Source: Fulvivirga imtechensis AK7 (GTDB lineage: Bacteria; Bacteroidota; Bacteroidia; Cytophagales; Cyclobacteriaceae). Taken from it: a DNA stretch of 64,000 nucleotides. The position numbers and the translations under genes are program-made. This document shows, in pieces, positions 1 to 8,782 of the stretch. Under the pieces are notes generated by a model. It was not told the origin of the DNA and searched no databases. It was given only the letters and a program-made list of their open reading frames with translations. The DNA lies in NCBI RefSeq assembly GCF_000331535.1, contig NZ_AMZN01000072.1, positions 1-64,000 of the forward strand. Reading direction: 5' to 3'. Position 1 is the first letter of the stretch; every line of letters begins with the position of its first letter.

Positions 1-58
1 CAGCAAAACGGGTTTGGTTATGTAACAGCGTTAACTCAACTGATACTCTTATTAAGTA

Positions 59-195
59 GTGTCTCTAAGAAAACGTCAATGTCTGCGTTATGCTCGCCCC
101 AAAAATGCTCTTCCCGACAACTGTAACAACTGTACGGGACTCCGCTTTTTGGCACTTCATCCCGCCCTTTGGCGGGAACGTTTTCTTAAAGCCAC
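59..195 (+). repeat. 137-bp hairpin element with terminal inverted repeats, copy 1
   Basis: The two ends are near-perfect inverted repeats of 17 bases (GTGTCTCTAAGAAAACG at 59-75 and its near complement at 179-195). The interior holds TCCCGCC-CTTT-GGCGGGA, a perfect 7-bp stem with a 4-base loop, and a second TCCCG/CGGGA pair around a CAACTGTAACAACTGT core. A second copy of exactly the same length lies at 58814-58950 in the opposite orientation. It has no coding capacity. The layout resembles a MITE or REP-type non-autonomous element; that reading is inference. Confidence 0.85.
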
Positions 196-285
196 TTAGA
201 GTTTTCTTACAAACAAGCATTAAAAAACGTTATAATTAATTGTTTTTTCTATTATATTGCATATTTATTCCTGTTTCCATCAAAA

Positions 286-3200
286 ATGAGAAATCAAATT
301 TTCAAAAAGTTTCTTTTATCACCGTTTATTGCTTGTTTTTACTGTAGTGTGGTGGCGCAACCTACTGCTTCTTTATCGGCTGATTTCGGTGGTCATAACA
401 ACAGTACAATAACAGTGTCTGCAACATTTTCCGAAGTGGTAACCGGACTTGAAAGTTCCGACTTTCAGGTCAACAACGGATCCGCTGATCATTTGGATTC
501 CATTATTGCATTCAACCACCTGACAACTATAGGGGTACATGGAAATGAACAGGGAAACTTCTCAAACCCCAGGGGTCTTGATGTAGATCAGGATGGAAAG
601 ATCTATGTATCTGATCAGGAAAACGACCGGATACAAGTTTTCGATAGTAACTATGATTTTCTATTTGATTTTGGTGGATCAGGCGCAGGTGAAGGGCAAT
701 TCAACAGACCACAAGGCATTGATATCAGAAATGACAGCATATTTATCGCAGACACTCAAAATCACAGGGTACAGGTTTTTAATACTGCGGGTGAATATAT
801 TTACTCATTTGGAGAAGGGGATTTGATCTATCCTAAAAGCATCAGTGTTAATGAGTATTATATTTACGTAGCGGACTCCGATCACCGATTGCGAATTTTT
901 TCTAAAAGCGGAGACCTGGTCAGAGCAGTTAGGCCAACCCTTTCAAGCTGGTATCCGGTATCAAATACATCAGCAGAAGTTAGTACGTGGAATGACATGG
1001 TAGCAGTCGTTTACAACTATACAATTACAAAATATGGGTGGTTAGATGTAAACATGCACTCGGTATATCTATATGATCAGCATGCTGATCTTCTTGAAAT
1101 ATTATACTCGGATAACTACGTGCCGCCAAAGTCAGGCATAGACTTTGATGACAGCGGCAATATTTACCTTGTGTTTAGCAATAAATTTCTAAAGCTTGAT
1201 CTACAAGGAAGTGTTTTAAATAACAGAAATTTTAATGTTATAAGTAACGCCAGAGATATATCTATTGACAAAAATGGAAATGCTTATATTGCCGATTACG
1301 ATGGGCATAATGTTGAGGTATTAGGAAAGCAAATTATATACATTGCAGAGATATCTCCTGTTCCTGATGCCACTGTCTCGATACAGGTCCCGCAGGATGT
1401 AGTTTTTAATTCAAGTATGGAAGGTAATTTGGCTTCCAATGAACTAGTATTTGAGTATGACGGAATAGCTCCAACAGTTAACCTGACTACAAGCGCCACC
1501 AACCCAACTGATCAATACCCAATCATTATAGATGTTGTATTTAGTGAAACTGTTCATAATTTCACAATAGAAGATGTTTCCGTTGAACCGGCCAGTTACC
1601 TTTTAAATATCTCCGGAAGTGGAGATACTTATCAGTTGGAGGTCTGGCCCAATGGAAATAATAGTTACGCTATAAGCATCCCGGAAAACACTGTTACAGA
1701 TGACGCAACCAACGGAAATAGTGCGTCAAATACTATATATACCACCTTTGAAGCATCAATTCCTGTTGCTGTCGTATCAAATTTAGGTTATACTCCCGGT
1801 GGCGACTCCCTATTGGTAGATATTCAATTTAGCGAACCGGTGACAAATGTAAATAAAGGGTCATTTGAAGGAGAAAATTATTTTCCAGTTAGCCTTGAGA
1901 ACACTCCGGCAGATACACTGGAGCACCTGCAATTAAAGCTTCGTCCCACAAGTGGAGAAACGGTAGTTAATTTTTACCTGAGGCGTAATGCCGCATACAG
2001 CCTGGCTCGTAACCCTATGCCCGAATCCAATCATATTGAAGTGGTTTATGATATTATACCGCCTTCAGTTAATTTAATTACGCAATCAGCATTCTTCAAT
2101 AATGATACTATAACTGTAACCGCTCAATGGAGAGAAGTTGTTAGCGATTTTACTGAAGAAGATATCCTGATCTCAGGCGGGGCAGAGCTTGTCGGTTTTG
2201 AAACCACGGATGGGCAAGAATATCACCTGAGCTTAAAAGCGCTTTATGAAGGAGAAATCATAGTGTCTGTTCCCGAAAATGCCGCTATGGATATGGCAGG
2301 AACCCGTAATCCTGAAGCTGATTCAATTGTATTAGTCTACGATGTTACGCCACCTACAGCCGAACTTGTTTTTACCGATAAGCTCTACACCTCTCCTAAT
2401 GTTAATGTAGATATTTTGTTAAGCGAACCGGTTGTTTTGAATTCGGGCAACATCAATTTAAACCTGGAAGGAGCATCGCTGGCGTCTTTAACAGGGAGAG
2501 GTACAATGTATTCCGCCATACTTAATATAACATTGGATGAAGGCATAGCATATGCTTCATTTCCTCAAAATAGTTTTTACGATGCGGCCGGAAATGGAAA
2601 TATATCTTCAAATAAATTGAAGATCCGATTTGACCCAACACCTCTGACTGTCGATATTTCCTCTGAGCAAGAGCAATATATATACCTTGAAGAGGTTACA
2701 GAAATAGTTGCGTTGTTTTCATTCAGTGAGCCTGTTCAGAGCTTTTCAGAAAAACATGTACAGGTTTATGGCGCAGCAGGTCATTCAGTGACAAAGCTAA
2801 GTGAAACATCTTATGAATTGACTGTAGTATTGCCCTCTTACCCCGAAACCCTGGTGGAGCTATACCTTCTCGAAAATTCAGTTCTCAATGAAAGTGGATT
2901 AGGCAATCCGTATGCTGAATACTTTTTTCTTGTTGACAAATCACCACCTACCGTAGAACTTGTTTCTTCATCAGGCTCCGAGATCAATGGAGTCACCTCT
3001 ATAAATATTTATCTGGATGATCCTGTATTTAATTTTCAGACTGATCCTATATCTTGCCTGGCCTTAGATGCTTTATGTTTTACCGAAACGGATATCGATA
3101 TTGCTGGTGGTAAGGTGAGCAATTTTACGGGAAATTATGATCACTTCACCTTCGACCTTATACCCATCGAAAAAGATATAGTCTTACAGGTTCCGGCTGA

Positions 3201-3540
3201 TGTTGCTTTCAATATTATGGATGTGGGAAATATAGCATCTAATGTATTACGACTTAAATATGCAAGCGGGGTGGTCATAGTTGGGAATGAAAAATCCAAA
3301 AAGCAAGAAAATATTATCTATTGGATTGACCAATCTAATTTTTTAAATGTCAATCTACTGCAACAAAAAAGTAAGTCTGAAATACGCATATTGGAGGTCA
3401 GTGGAAAACAAATATTAAAAACTTTAAGTAATAAGCAGGTCTGGCAAGAAGATATCAGCTATTTGAGTGACGGAATTTATTTGTTATTGGTACAGACCGA
3501 TGATCAATTATTTAAATCGAGATTTATAATTTCAAAATAA
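286..3540 (+). CDS. Secreted NHL-propeller / Ig-like repeat protein with T9SS C-terminal domain
   Basis: The 1084-residue protein begins with a signal peptide ending near VVAQ (residue 25). Residues about 81-350 contain NHL repeats with the pattern NPRGLDVDQDGKIYVSD and RPQGIDIRNDSIFIAD, which build a beta-propeller. From about residue 390 to 1000 there are roughly six tandem Ig-like modules of about 100 residues, each opening with PPTVxL/PTVNL and containing F-S-E-P-V. A divergent copy of the same module lies at the N-terminus (29-70). The last 70 residues (SEIRILEVSGKQILK...DGIYLLLV...FKSRFIISK) fit a type A T9SS sorting domain, so the protein is probably exported through T9SS and anchored at or released from the cell surface. 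Its ligand is unknown; an adhesin or extracellular scaffold is plausible. A PKD lipoprotein gene follows after 8 bases. Confidence 0.85.
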   Translation: MRNQIFKKFLLSPFIACFYCSVVAQPTASLSADFGGHNNSTITVSATFSEVVTGLESSDFQVNNGSADHLDSIIAFNHLTTIGVHGNEQGNFSNPRGLDVDQDGKIYVSDQENDRIQVFDSNYDFLFDFGGSGAGEGQFNRPQGIDIRNDSIFIADTQNHRVQVFNTAGEYIYSFGEGDLIYPKSISVNEYYIYVADSDHRLRIFSKSGDLVRAVRPTLSSWYPVSNTSAEVSTWNDMVAVVYNYTITKYGWLDVNMHSVYLYDQHADLLEILYSDNYVPPKSGIDFDDSGNIYLVFSNKFLKLDLQGSVLNNRNFNVISNARDISIDKNGNAYIADYDGHNVEVLGKQIIYIAEISPVPDATVSIQVPQDVVFNSSMEGNLASNELVFEYDGIAPTVNLTTSATNPTDQYPIIIDVVFSETVHNFTIEDVSVEPASYLLNISGSGDTYQLEVWPNGNNSYAISIPENTVTDDATNGNSASNTIYTTFEASIPVAVVSNLGYTPGGDSLLVDIQFSEPVTNVNKGSFEGENYFPVSLENTPADTLEHLQLKLRPTSGETVVNFYLRRNAAYSLARNPMPESNHIEVVYDIIPPSVNLITQSAFFNNDTITVTAQWREVVSDFTEEDILISGGAELVGFETTDGQEYHLSLKALYEGEIIVSVPENAAMDMAGTRNPEADSIVLVYDVTPPTAELVFTDKLYTSPNVNVDILLSEPVVLNSGNINLNLEGASLASLTGRGTMYSAILNITLDEGIAYASFPQNSFYDAAGNGNISSNKLKIRFDPTPLTVDISSEQEQYIYLEEVTEIVALFSFSEPVQSFSEKHVQVYGAAGHSVTKLSETSYELTVVLPSYPETLVELYLLENSVLNESGLGNPYAEYFFLVDKSPPTVELVSSSGSEINGVTSINIYLDDPVFNFQTDPISCLALDALCFTETDIDIAGGKVSNFTGNYDHFTFDLIPIEKDIVLQVPADVAFNIMDVGNIASNVLRLKYASGVVIVGNEKSKKQENIIYWIDQSNFLNVNLLQQKSKSEIRILEVSGKQILKTLSNKQVWQEDISYLSDGIYLLLVQTDDQLFKSRFIISK

Positions 3541-3548
3541 GGTTTATC

Positions 3549-4277
3549 GTGAGAACGTTCAAATTAAAAGTTTTATATTTTTTAGCTACAGTCTCTATTT
3601 TTTCATGTGGCGATAAAGATCCTGGCCCGGCGATGCCGGAAGCTTATTTTGGCATAGGAGCTATACGGAAAGTTGAAGGAGGATACCCGGTTTTTGATTT
3701 CACAGATATAATCCACATGCGTAATGACAGCAAAAACGCTGTGCGGTATGAATGGGACTTTGGAGATGGTTCAACAAGTACAATTATCAGTCCTAATCAT
3801 AAATATGAAAAGAAAGGCTATTATACAATAACACTTGTAGCCTATAACGAGCTCGGAGATAAATCCACCTATTCCAGAGAAATAAAGGTAGGCTACAGAT
3901 TTATGACCCAATTATTGATAACATCGAGCGCAATAACACTTCCGGCCCAGAAATTTTTGTTTATAGGCGAATCTGACAACTTACAAAATGCTTTTGTATT
4001 TCAATTGCCGTCCGGACATACATTGCCTATGGGAGGGCCGGTAAATTTAGGCGAGTTTAATGGGTCTAACTGGTTTCTAATGTTAATAGAAGACAAACAT
4101 CCTTATGGAATTTTTGACACGAATGATACTTTAGTGTTTGGGGCAGTATTTAATCCCGCTACAATCAACCCTCCTGATTATACGGCTGATGAGGGGCGAA
4201 TTATAATTTCAGAAACTAAAAATCACCTTGGGGAGACCACTAACGATTTTAGCTTTCAAATTGACTTTAAGTTGTAG
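3549..4277 (+). CDS. PKD-domain lipoprotein
   Basis: The 242-residue product has a lipobox, SIFSC, with the lipidated cysteine near residue 20, so it should sit in the outer membrane or periplasm. Residues about 35-115 form a PKD domain with the diagnostic YEWDFGDGSTS and GYYTITLVAYNE motifs. The remaining 125 residues are not recognised. The start is GTG, 8 bases after the preceding stop; no ATG gives the signal peptide, so GTG is favoured. The tight spacing suggests co-transcription with the NHL/Ig protein, and PKD domains usually mediate protein-protein or carbohydrate contacts outside the cell. The function beyond that is unknown. Confidence 0.8.
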   Translation: MRTFKLKVLYFLATVSIFSCGDKDPGPAMPEAYFGIGAIRKVEGGYPVFDFTDIIHMRNDSKNAVRYEWDFGDGSTSTIISPNHKYEKKGYYTITLVAYNELGDKSTYSREIKVGYRFMTQLLITSSAITLPAQKFLFIGESDNLQNAFVFQLPSGHTLPMGGPVNLGEFNGSNWFLMLIEDKHPYGIFDTNDTLVFGAVFNPATINPPDYTADEGRIIISETKNHLGETTNDFSFQIDFKL

Positions 4278-4525
4278 ACCAGAGCCACCTGTTTCAAAAT
4301 GACTTAATTCACATTTTCGGAGAATTAAGCCCTTGCTCTGACAAACGGCGACACAAAAACGAGCTTTACACTGTTACCTTCTTAAAGCCACATAAGGTTT
4401 TCTATTGAAATACGAAAGGAGCGAAAGGGTTAGTAACTTTTTAAAATCGCTGTGCAGAAGTGTGTTGACCTCAAAAAGCAGAACACTCGCTATTCTTGCA
4501 TTGATAACAAAAATAAGGAACCCCT
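4278..4525. other. Intergenic stretch after the PKD gene, left part
   Basis: I see no gene here. An AGAGC/GCTCT pair around an AATTAAG-type arm near 4282-4340 could form a weak hairpin after the PKD gene. The string CTTCTTAAAGCCACATAAGGTTTTCT near 4371-4396 resembles the right edge of the 137-bp element and its flank at 183-208, so it may be a decayed end of that element. Confidence 0.4.
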
Positions 4526-4617
4526 ATTGAATGCTATTAAATTAAGAAAAGCGTTCCCTAAGAAAGACAGTTATAAAATCGGAATAGGATGACGGTCTTA
4601 ACTTAGTAGCATTGAAT
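4526..4617. repeat. 92-bp element with 21-bp terminal inverted repeats
   Basis: The left arm at 4526-4546 (ATTGAATGCTATTAAATTAAG) matches the complement of the right arm at 4597-4617 at 18 of 21 positions. Between them is the string GGAATAGGATGACGGTCTTA, which recurs in altered form at about 28963-28985 and 32535-32550. It lies at the junction of two convergent genes and has no coding capacity. It is probably a small non-autonomous element or an exported terminator structure. Confidence 0.7.
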
Positions 4618-4628
4618 TCCCTATTGTA

Positions 4629-5336
4629 CTATTTTTTCAACTGATTCATTTTATATACCAAGTCCTGTATTCCGTCAGCGTCTATCCCCCCAACTTTTAT
4701 TTTATCCCGTAGCCCTACTACATCGAGAAAATCCTTCATAGAGCGTTTGTTCTTAATCAAGTAACCTTTCCCTTCATATAAAACGTAAAACTCTTCCTTA
4801 TTGAGTATTTTATCGTTTCTATTGCCCACCATCAATGCCTGGTCATAGTTTGCAGGCTTAATGTTGATAAAAGGCTTTCTTACCAAACTTATAGTATTAT
4901 CCACTAAAACCTCGCAAAACCCGGCCTTTGGTATATTCTCGGCATCAATTTCAGTACAAGCCAAAAAAATATGAGATTCTGACATATGATCTGTTAACTC
5001 AAACTTATTGATCAATACCGCATCTACTCCGCGTGGCTGTTTGTCAACAAATATCTCAATGTAGTTAGTAAACAAGTTGTATTTAATTTGGTTGGAAACC
5101 ACAGAATCACCTCCTTGTTTGAAAAATATCTTCCCCCTGTACCAATCTTCATAGAGGTAGGGGTTTCCTTCCAGCTCTTTAGGCTCAGGAATAGAGGTGT
5201 ATAAATTTTCACCAATTTTAACTCCATTGCCCAATGAAGCCTGATTTTGATGCATTCGATTGGTGGTTACCTGTGAATTCTGTGCATTGGCAACTCCTGA
5301 AAGCATAACCACAATTAAAATAAATGTAATTTTCAT
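4629..5336 (-). CDS. Secreted protein of unknown function
   Basis: The 235-residue product has a typical signal peptide (MKITFILIVVMLSGVANAQ) and no lipobox or membrane segment after it. I do not recognise a family. The mature part is hydrophilic with alternating charged and aromatic residues, consistent with a soluble periplasmic or exported protein. The gene is the last of a minus-strand set and starts 12 bases after the DUF4249 lipoprotein, so it is probably an accessory of the TonB-dependent receptor system. Confidence 0.7.
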   Translation of the reverse strand: MKITFILIVVMLSGVANAQNSQVTTNRMHQNQASLGNGVKIGENLYTSIPEPKELEGNPYLYEDWYRGKIFFKQGGDSVVSNQIKYNLFTNYIEIFVDKQPRGVDAVLINKFELTDHMSESHIFLACTEIDAENIPKAGFCEVLVDNTISLVRKPFINIKPANYDQALMVGNRNDKILNKEEFYVLYEGKGYLIKNKRSMKDFLDVVGLRDKIKVGGIDADGIQDLVYKMNQLKK

Positions 5337-5348
5337 CTTTACTATCGA

Positions 5349-6374
5349 TTAATACCAAAATTCCGGCCGTTCCACTGTTCCGTTTTTATAGTTTCGGCAG
5401 TCGTTTCTTAGTACTGCCTCTTTCCTCTCATCCAGCATGTCCGGACGGATGAATATAGAATCCTGCACTACGGCCGCTGCCCTGAACAAACCTATTACAT
5501 TTTCATCAGGGTTGTCTAAATTTACAATATTTCCTCGAATTATCACAGGTGGTGGGTCAAAAAGGTCTCCGTTAATGCTTAAGAGCTGATCTAAAACCTT
5601 GTAAAAATCAAACGCTTCTCTGGAAATTGCCATTTGACTAATCTTTACATAGTAGCCACCGCTGAACCTAATACCATCATCTTCGATAAATGCCACCTTT
5701 ACCTCCTGCAACTGACCATTAGAATTGACATCGTTTAGCAGGCGTAGCGAGTTATCAGTAACCTCTGTTACCCAGCATTTTTCGCAGCAGGGCAACGGAT
5801 CGGGCTGACCGAACTCATCCAAATGCAAATCTGGTCTGGCATTGACTTCATATACTCCCCTGCTTTCCCATAAATAAAAGTTATTGTCCATTGGGTCATT
5901 AAACTCAACGATCACGTCCATGCCCGTTATAAACTTGTTCGGATCAGCAGTGGCTATCTTCACAAATTCAGTTCGTATCTCCTCCATAGCAGGCACAGGA
6001 ACTATTTCCTGAGGTATGGAATTATACCGGACTCCATCGGCTGTCTCTATCAAAAGCGTATAGCTTCTGCCAACTTCTGCCATATAGTTTTCGGGGCTTT
6101 GATAAACACCGTTATCCAGATTTTCAAACAGGACGGTATTGCCCGAATCATCTCTGACGGAAACAAGCGCGTTGTCCACTCTTTTATTGACACCGTCAAA
6201 GACATCACCATACCTGGTAGTCATGGTAAGCTCTACTAAGTGCCTCCCGGGAATATTGGTAATACCCCCTTCAACAACCAGGATCTCCACCGCCTCTTCA
6301 GGTTTCAGGTTGATAGGCTCTACACAAGCGGTAAGTATCAAAAACAACAAGAAGCTTTGAACTGTTTTTCTCAT
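5349..6374 (-). CDS. DUF4249 outer-membrane lipoprotein
   Basis: The 341-residue product carries a lipobox (LILTAC) followed by VEPINL and then the EILVVEGGITNIPG opening and VELTMTTRYGD pattern of the DUF4249 family. Members are surface-exposed lipoproteins usually encoded directly after a TonB-dependent receptor with a carboxypeptidase-like plug extension, in a SusD-like role. That is the case here: the start ATG overlaps the receptor stop in TGATG. An in-frame TTG one codon upstream would overlap the stop further; the ATG at 6374 is preferred. A CCEKCW cluster near residue 190 may bind metal or form a disulfide. Confidence 0.88.
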   Translation of the reverse strand: MRKTVQSFLLFLILTACVEPINLKPEEAVEILVVEGGITNIPGRHLVELTMTTRYGDVFDGVNKRVDNALVSVRDDSGNTVLFENLDNGVYQSPENYMAEVGRSYTLLIETADGVRYNSIPQEIVPVPAMEEIRTEFVKIATADPNKFITGMDVIVEFNDPMDNNFYLWESRGVYEVNARPDLHLDEFGQPDPLPCCEKCWVTEVTDNSLRLLNDVNSNGQLQEVKVAFIEDDGIRFSGGYYVKISQMAISREAFDFYKVLDQLLSINGDLFDPPPVIIRGNIVNLDNPDENVIGLFRAAAVVQDSIFIRPDMLDERKEAVLRNDCRNYKNGTVERPEFWY

Positions 6375-8767
6375 CAATTGAAGTTTAATGTGTAGCTAAG
6401 TGAAGGAAAGGGAGCATTGAGCACTGATAACTTATATGCCTGGGGAGGACTGCCTGGCCTGTCATCAAAGAACACAGAATAAGCATTTTGTCTTCCATAC
6501 ACGTTGTAAACAGTAAAATTCCATTCTCCGTTAAATACCTTTTTTGTTGATCTGCTTTTAAAAGTGATAGAAAGGTCTAACCTGTGATAGTCAGGTATTC
6601 TGCTACCATTCCGGGAGTCAAAGTATGCCAGTTGTTGGTCCATATACTCAAACTTCGCCGAGGGCAACGTCACCGGTCGGCCGGTACTATATGTGAATAT
6701 GGTCGAGAGGGTCAGGAAGGGGTTAGGCATATAGTTGCAAACCGCGGTAAAGTCGTGAGGCTTGTCGAAATTTGAGGGAAACCACTTCCCATTGTTTATT
6801 CTGGTTTGCTCATATGCTCCTTCTACCTTTCTTAAGCTTCTCGAGTACGTATAGCTTACCCACCCCCGAACCTTTCCCTTATTCCTTTTCAGGTAAAACT
6901 CTATTCCATACGCCTCACCCTCACCAATGAGCAGCTCTGTTTCCAGGTTGTCATTGAGCAAAAGATCCGCTCCATCTTTATAGTCGATCACATTGTCTAT
7001 GTCTTTATAATAAGCTTCTATTGATGTTTCGATGCTGTTATCGAACAGGTTTTTGAATAATCCCACGGAATACTGGCTTACTTCCTGAACTCCGGTAAAC
7101 CCATCACTCAACTTCCATATGTTAACCGGGCTGATAGAAGCGGTATTGGTGATCACCTGGATGAACTGATTCATCTCACTATAGCCAAGTTTCAGAGAGG
7201 TGGTCTCATTAAACGATATTCTCAGGCCGAGCCTGGGTAAAAAATCATCATAGTCATAGATCACATCGCCTTTGTTAAAATACTCATTAGAAATGATACT
7301 CTCTTCAGACCGGGGTAAAAGCGGATCATACTCATTGACTGCTCTCTCGCCCAAATATTTGTAGACATTGTACCTGACACCGTAAGTAAGCCCCAAAAAC
7401 CTTCCTATCTGGATATCGTGAGAAAAATGCACTGCTGCTTCAATGGCCTGTTCATCCATGATCTTTTTATAATTAATATTGGACTCCCCAACAGGACGTA
7501 TCTCACCAGGATCAATGCTTCTGTATGTAGTCTGCGCCCCAATGTTCAACAAATTTGTATCTTCAATTTTATAGTCGAAATTAAGCTTTACCGACCTGTC
7601 AATTATTTCAGAAGACAAATCAAATTTACTGGCTCCTGTGTTATTATTTATCGAAAAGTTGTACCTGCTATCGAATACTACCATCTCCGACATCAGTTTA
7701 TCGCTAAAACTATGACTCCAACTCAGGCTCTGCCCCATATTTATCCATTGGTTGACCGTGTCGCTGGCCAGATTGAACTCATCAAAGCTGCGGTAAAAAG
7801 CATATTTGATAACATCACTATTACCCGGACTATAAGTGAGACCTGCGTTCACATCATAAAAAGAAGTCGAACTATTGCGAAAATCAGCATTTTTAACTGT
7901 GTTTAACAGCCAGTTTACATACGAGACCCGTCCAGCAACCGATATCGACAGTTTCTCCGGCACAACAGGCCCGTCAACTTTAAGCTTTGAAGAAATAATG
8001 CCTGCCGTTGCAGTTCCCCTCCACTTTGTAAAGCTTCCCGGACTTTGATCGATCTTTACCACTGCCGAAGACCTACCTCCAAACTTAGCCGGTATGGTAC
8101 CTTTATAGATAGTAAGGTCACTGATCACATCTGAATTGATCCCGGAAAAGAAACCAAACATGTGAGATGGATTATATAAGGGTATTTCTGCAAACAACAC
8201 AAGGTTTTGATCGAAATTACCCCCTCTAACGTTTAACCCCGATGAGGCTTCTCCTACGGAACTCACCCCGGGCAGCAGAGTTATCGTCTTAAAAATGTCT
8301 GTTTCCCCTCCTATTTTAGGCAGTTCCTTTATCGTCTCCAGTGTCAGCACACTCCTTCCCAGGTCCGTGCTTTTAACATTTACATCAGCAGCTTCTCCAG
8401 AAACTACCACCTCATTTAACTCCAGAGAGGAGGACCTTAATTCCACTTTAATAGAGCCGTTGCCCTTGATCAAAACAGGAACAACACTTTTCTCATACCC
8501 TATGTAACTGATATGCAGACTGTATATTCTACCGAAATCCAGTTCCAGTTCGAACGAACCATTTATATCTGTAATAACACCCTTCTTAGTTTCGTCAACC
8601 ACAATATTGACCCCCACCAATAACTCCCTGCTATCGACATCTACCACCTTGCCTTTGAGCGTATGAGTATCGCCGGTTTTACGATTACCAATAGTAATAA
8701 TGTCCTGTGCAAAGATCAGGTTGGCAAATAAAAGTTGTGCAATAAAAAAAATATATGTAAATCTCAT
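6374..8767 (-). CDS. TonB-dependent receptor with carboxypeptidase-like N-domain
   Basis: The 797-residue product has a signal peptide (to about residue 20), a CarboxypepD_reg-like domain at about 35-120 (LKGKVVDVDSRELLVGVNIV), a plug domain at about 135-240 (LNVRGGNFDQNLVLFAEIP; IYKGTIPAKFGGR), and a long C-terminal beta-barrel ending SLSYTLNFN. It should import a ligand across the outer membrane using TonB energy. The paired DUF4249 lipoprotein is translationally coupled downstream, and the IPT/kelch lipoprotein is 15 bases upstream. It is shorter than the SusC proteins in this window and belongs to a different receptor class. The substrate cannot be read from sequence. Confidence 0.9.
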   Translation of the reverse strand: MRFTYIFFIAQLLFANLIFAQDIITIGNRKTGDTHTLKGKVVDVDSRELLVGVNIVVDETKKGVITDINGSFELELDFGRIYSLHISYIGYEKSVVPVLIKGNGSIKVELRSSSLELNEVVVSGEAADVNVKSTDLGRSVLTLETIKELPKIGGETDIFKTITLLPGVSSVGEASSGLNVRGGNFDQNLVLFAEIPLYNPSHMFGFFSGINSDVISDLTIYKGTIPAKFGGRSSAVVKIDQSPGSFTKWRGTATAGIISSKLKVDGPVVPEKLSISVAGRVSYVNWLLNTVKNADFRNSSTSFYDVNAGLTYSPGNSDVIKYAFYRSFDEFNLASDTVNQWINMGQSLSWSHSFSDKLMSEMVVFDSRYNFSINNNTGASKFDLSSEIIDRSVKLNFDYKIEDTNLLNIGAQTTYRSIDPGEIRPVGESNINYKKIMDEQAIEAAVHFSHDIQIGRFLGLTYGVRYNVYKYLGERAVNEYDPLLPRSEESIISNEYFNKGDVIYDYDDFLPRLGLRISFNETTSLKLGYSEMNQFIQVITNTASISPVNIWKLSDGFTGVQEVSQYSVGLFKNLFDNSIETSIEAYYKDIDNVIDYKDGADLLLNDNLETELLIGEGEAYGIEFYLKRNKGKVRGWVSYTYSRSLRKVEGAYEQTRINNGKWFPSNFDKPHDFTAVCNYMPNPFLTLSTIFTYSTGRPVTLPSAKFEYMDQQLAYFDSRNGSRIPDYHRLDLSITFKSRSTKKVFNGEWNFTVYNVYGRQNAYSVFFDDRPGSPPQAYKLSVLNAPFPSLSYTLNFN

Positions 8768-8782
8768 GATTGCATCTATATT

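Noticed and set aside
1-58. Reading frame at the left edge ending in TAG before the 137-bp element
   Set aside because: Only about 18 codons are visible and no family is recognisable, so a gene end cannot be claimed.
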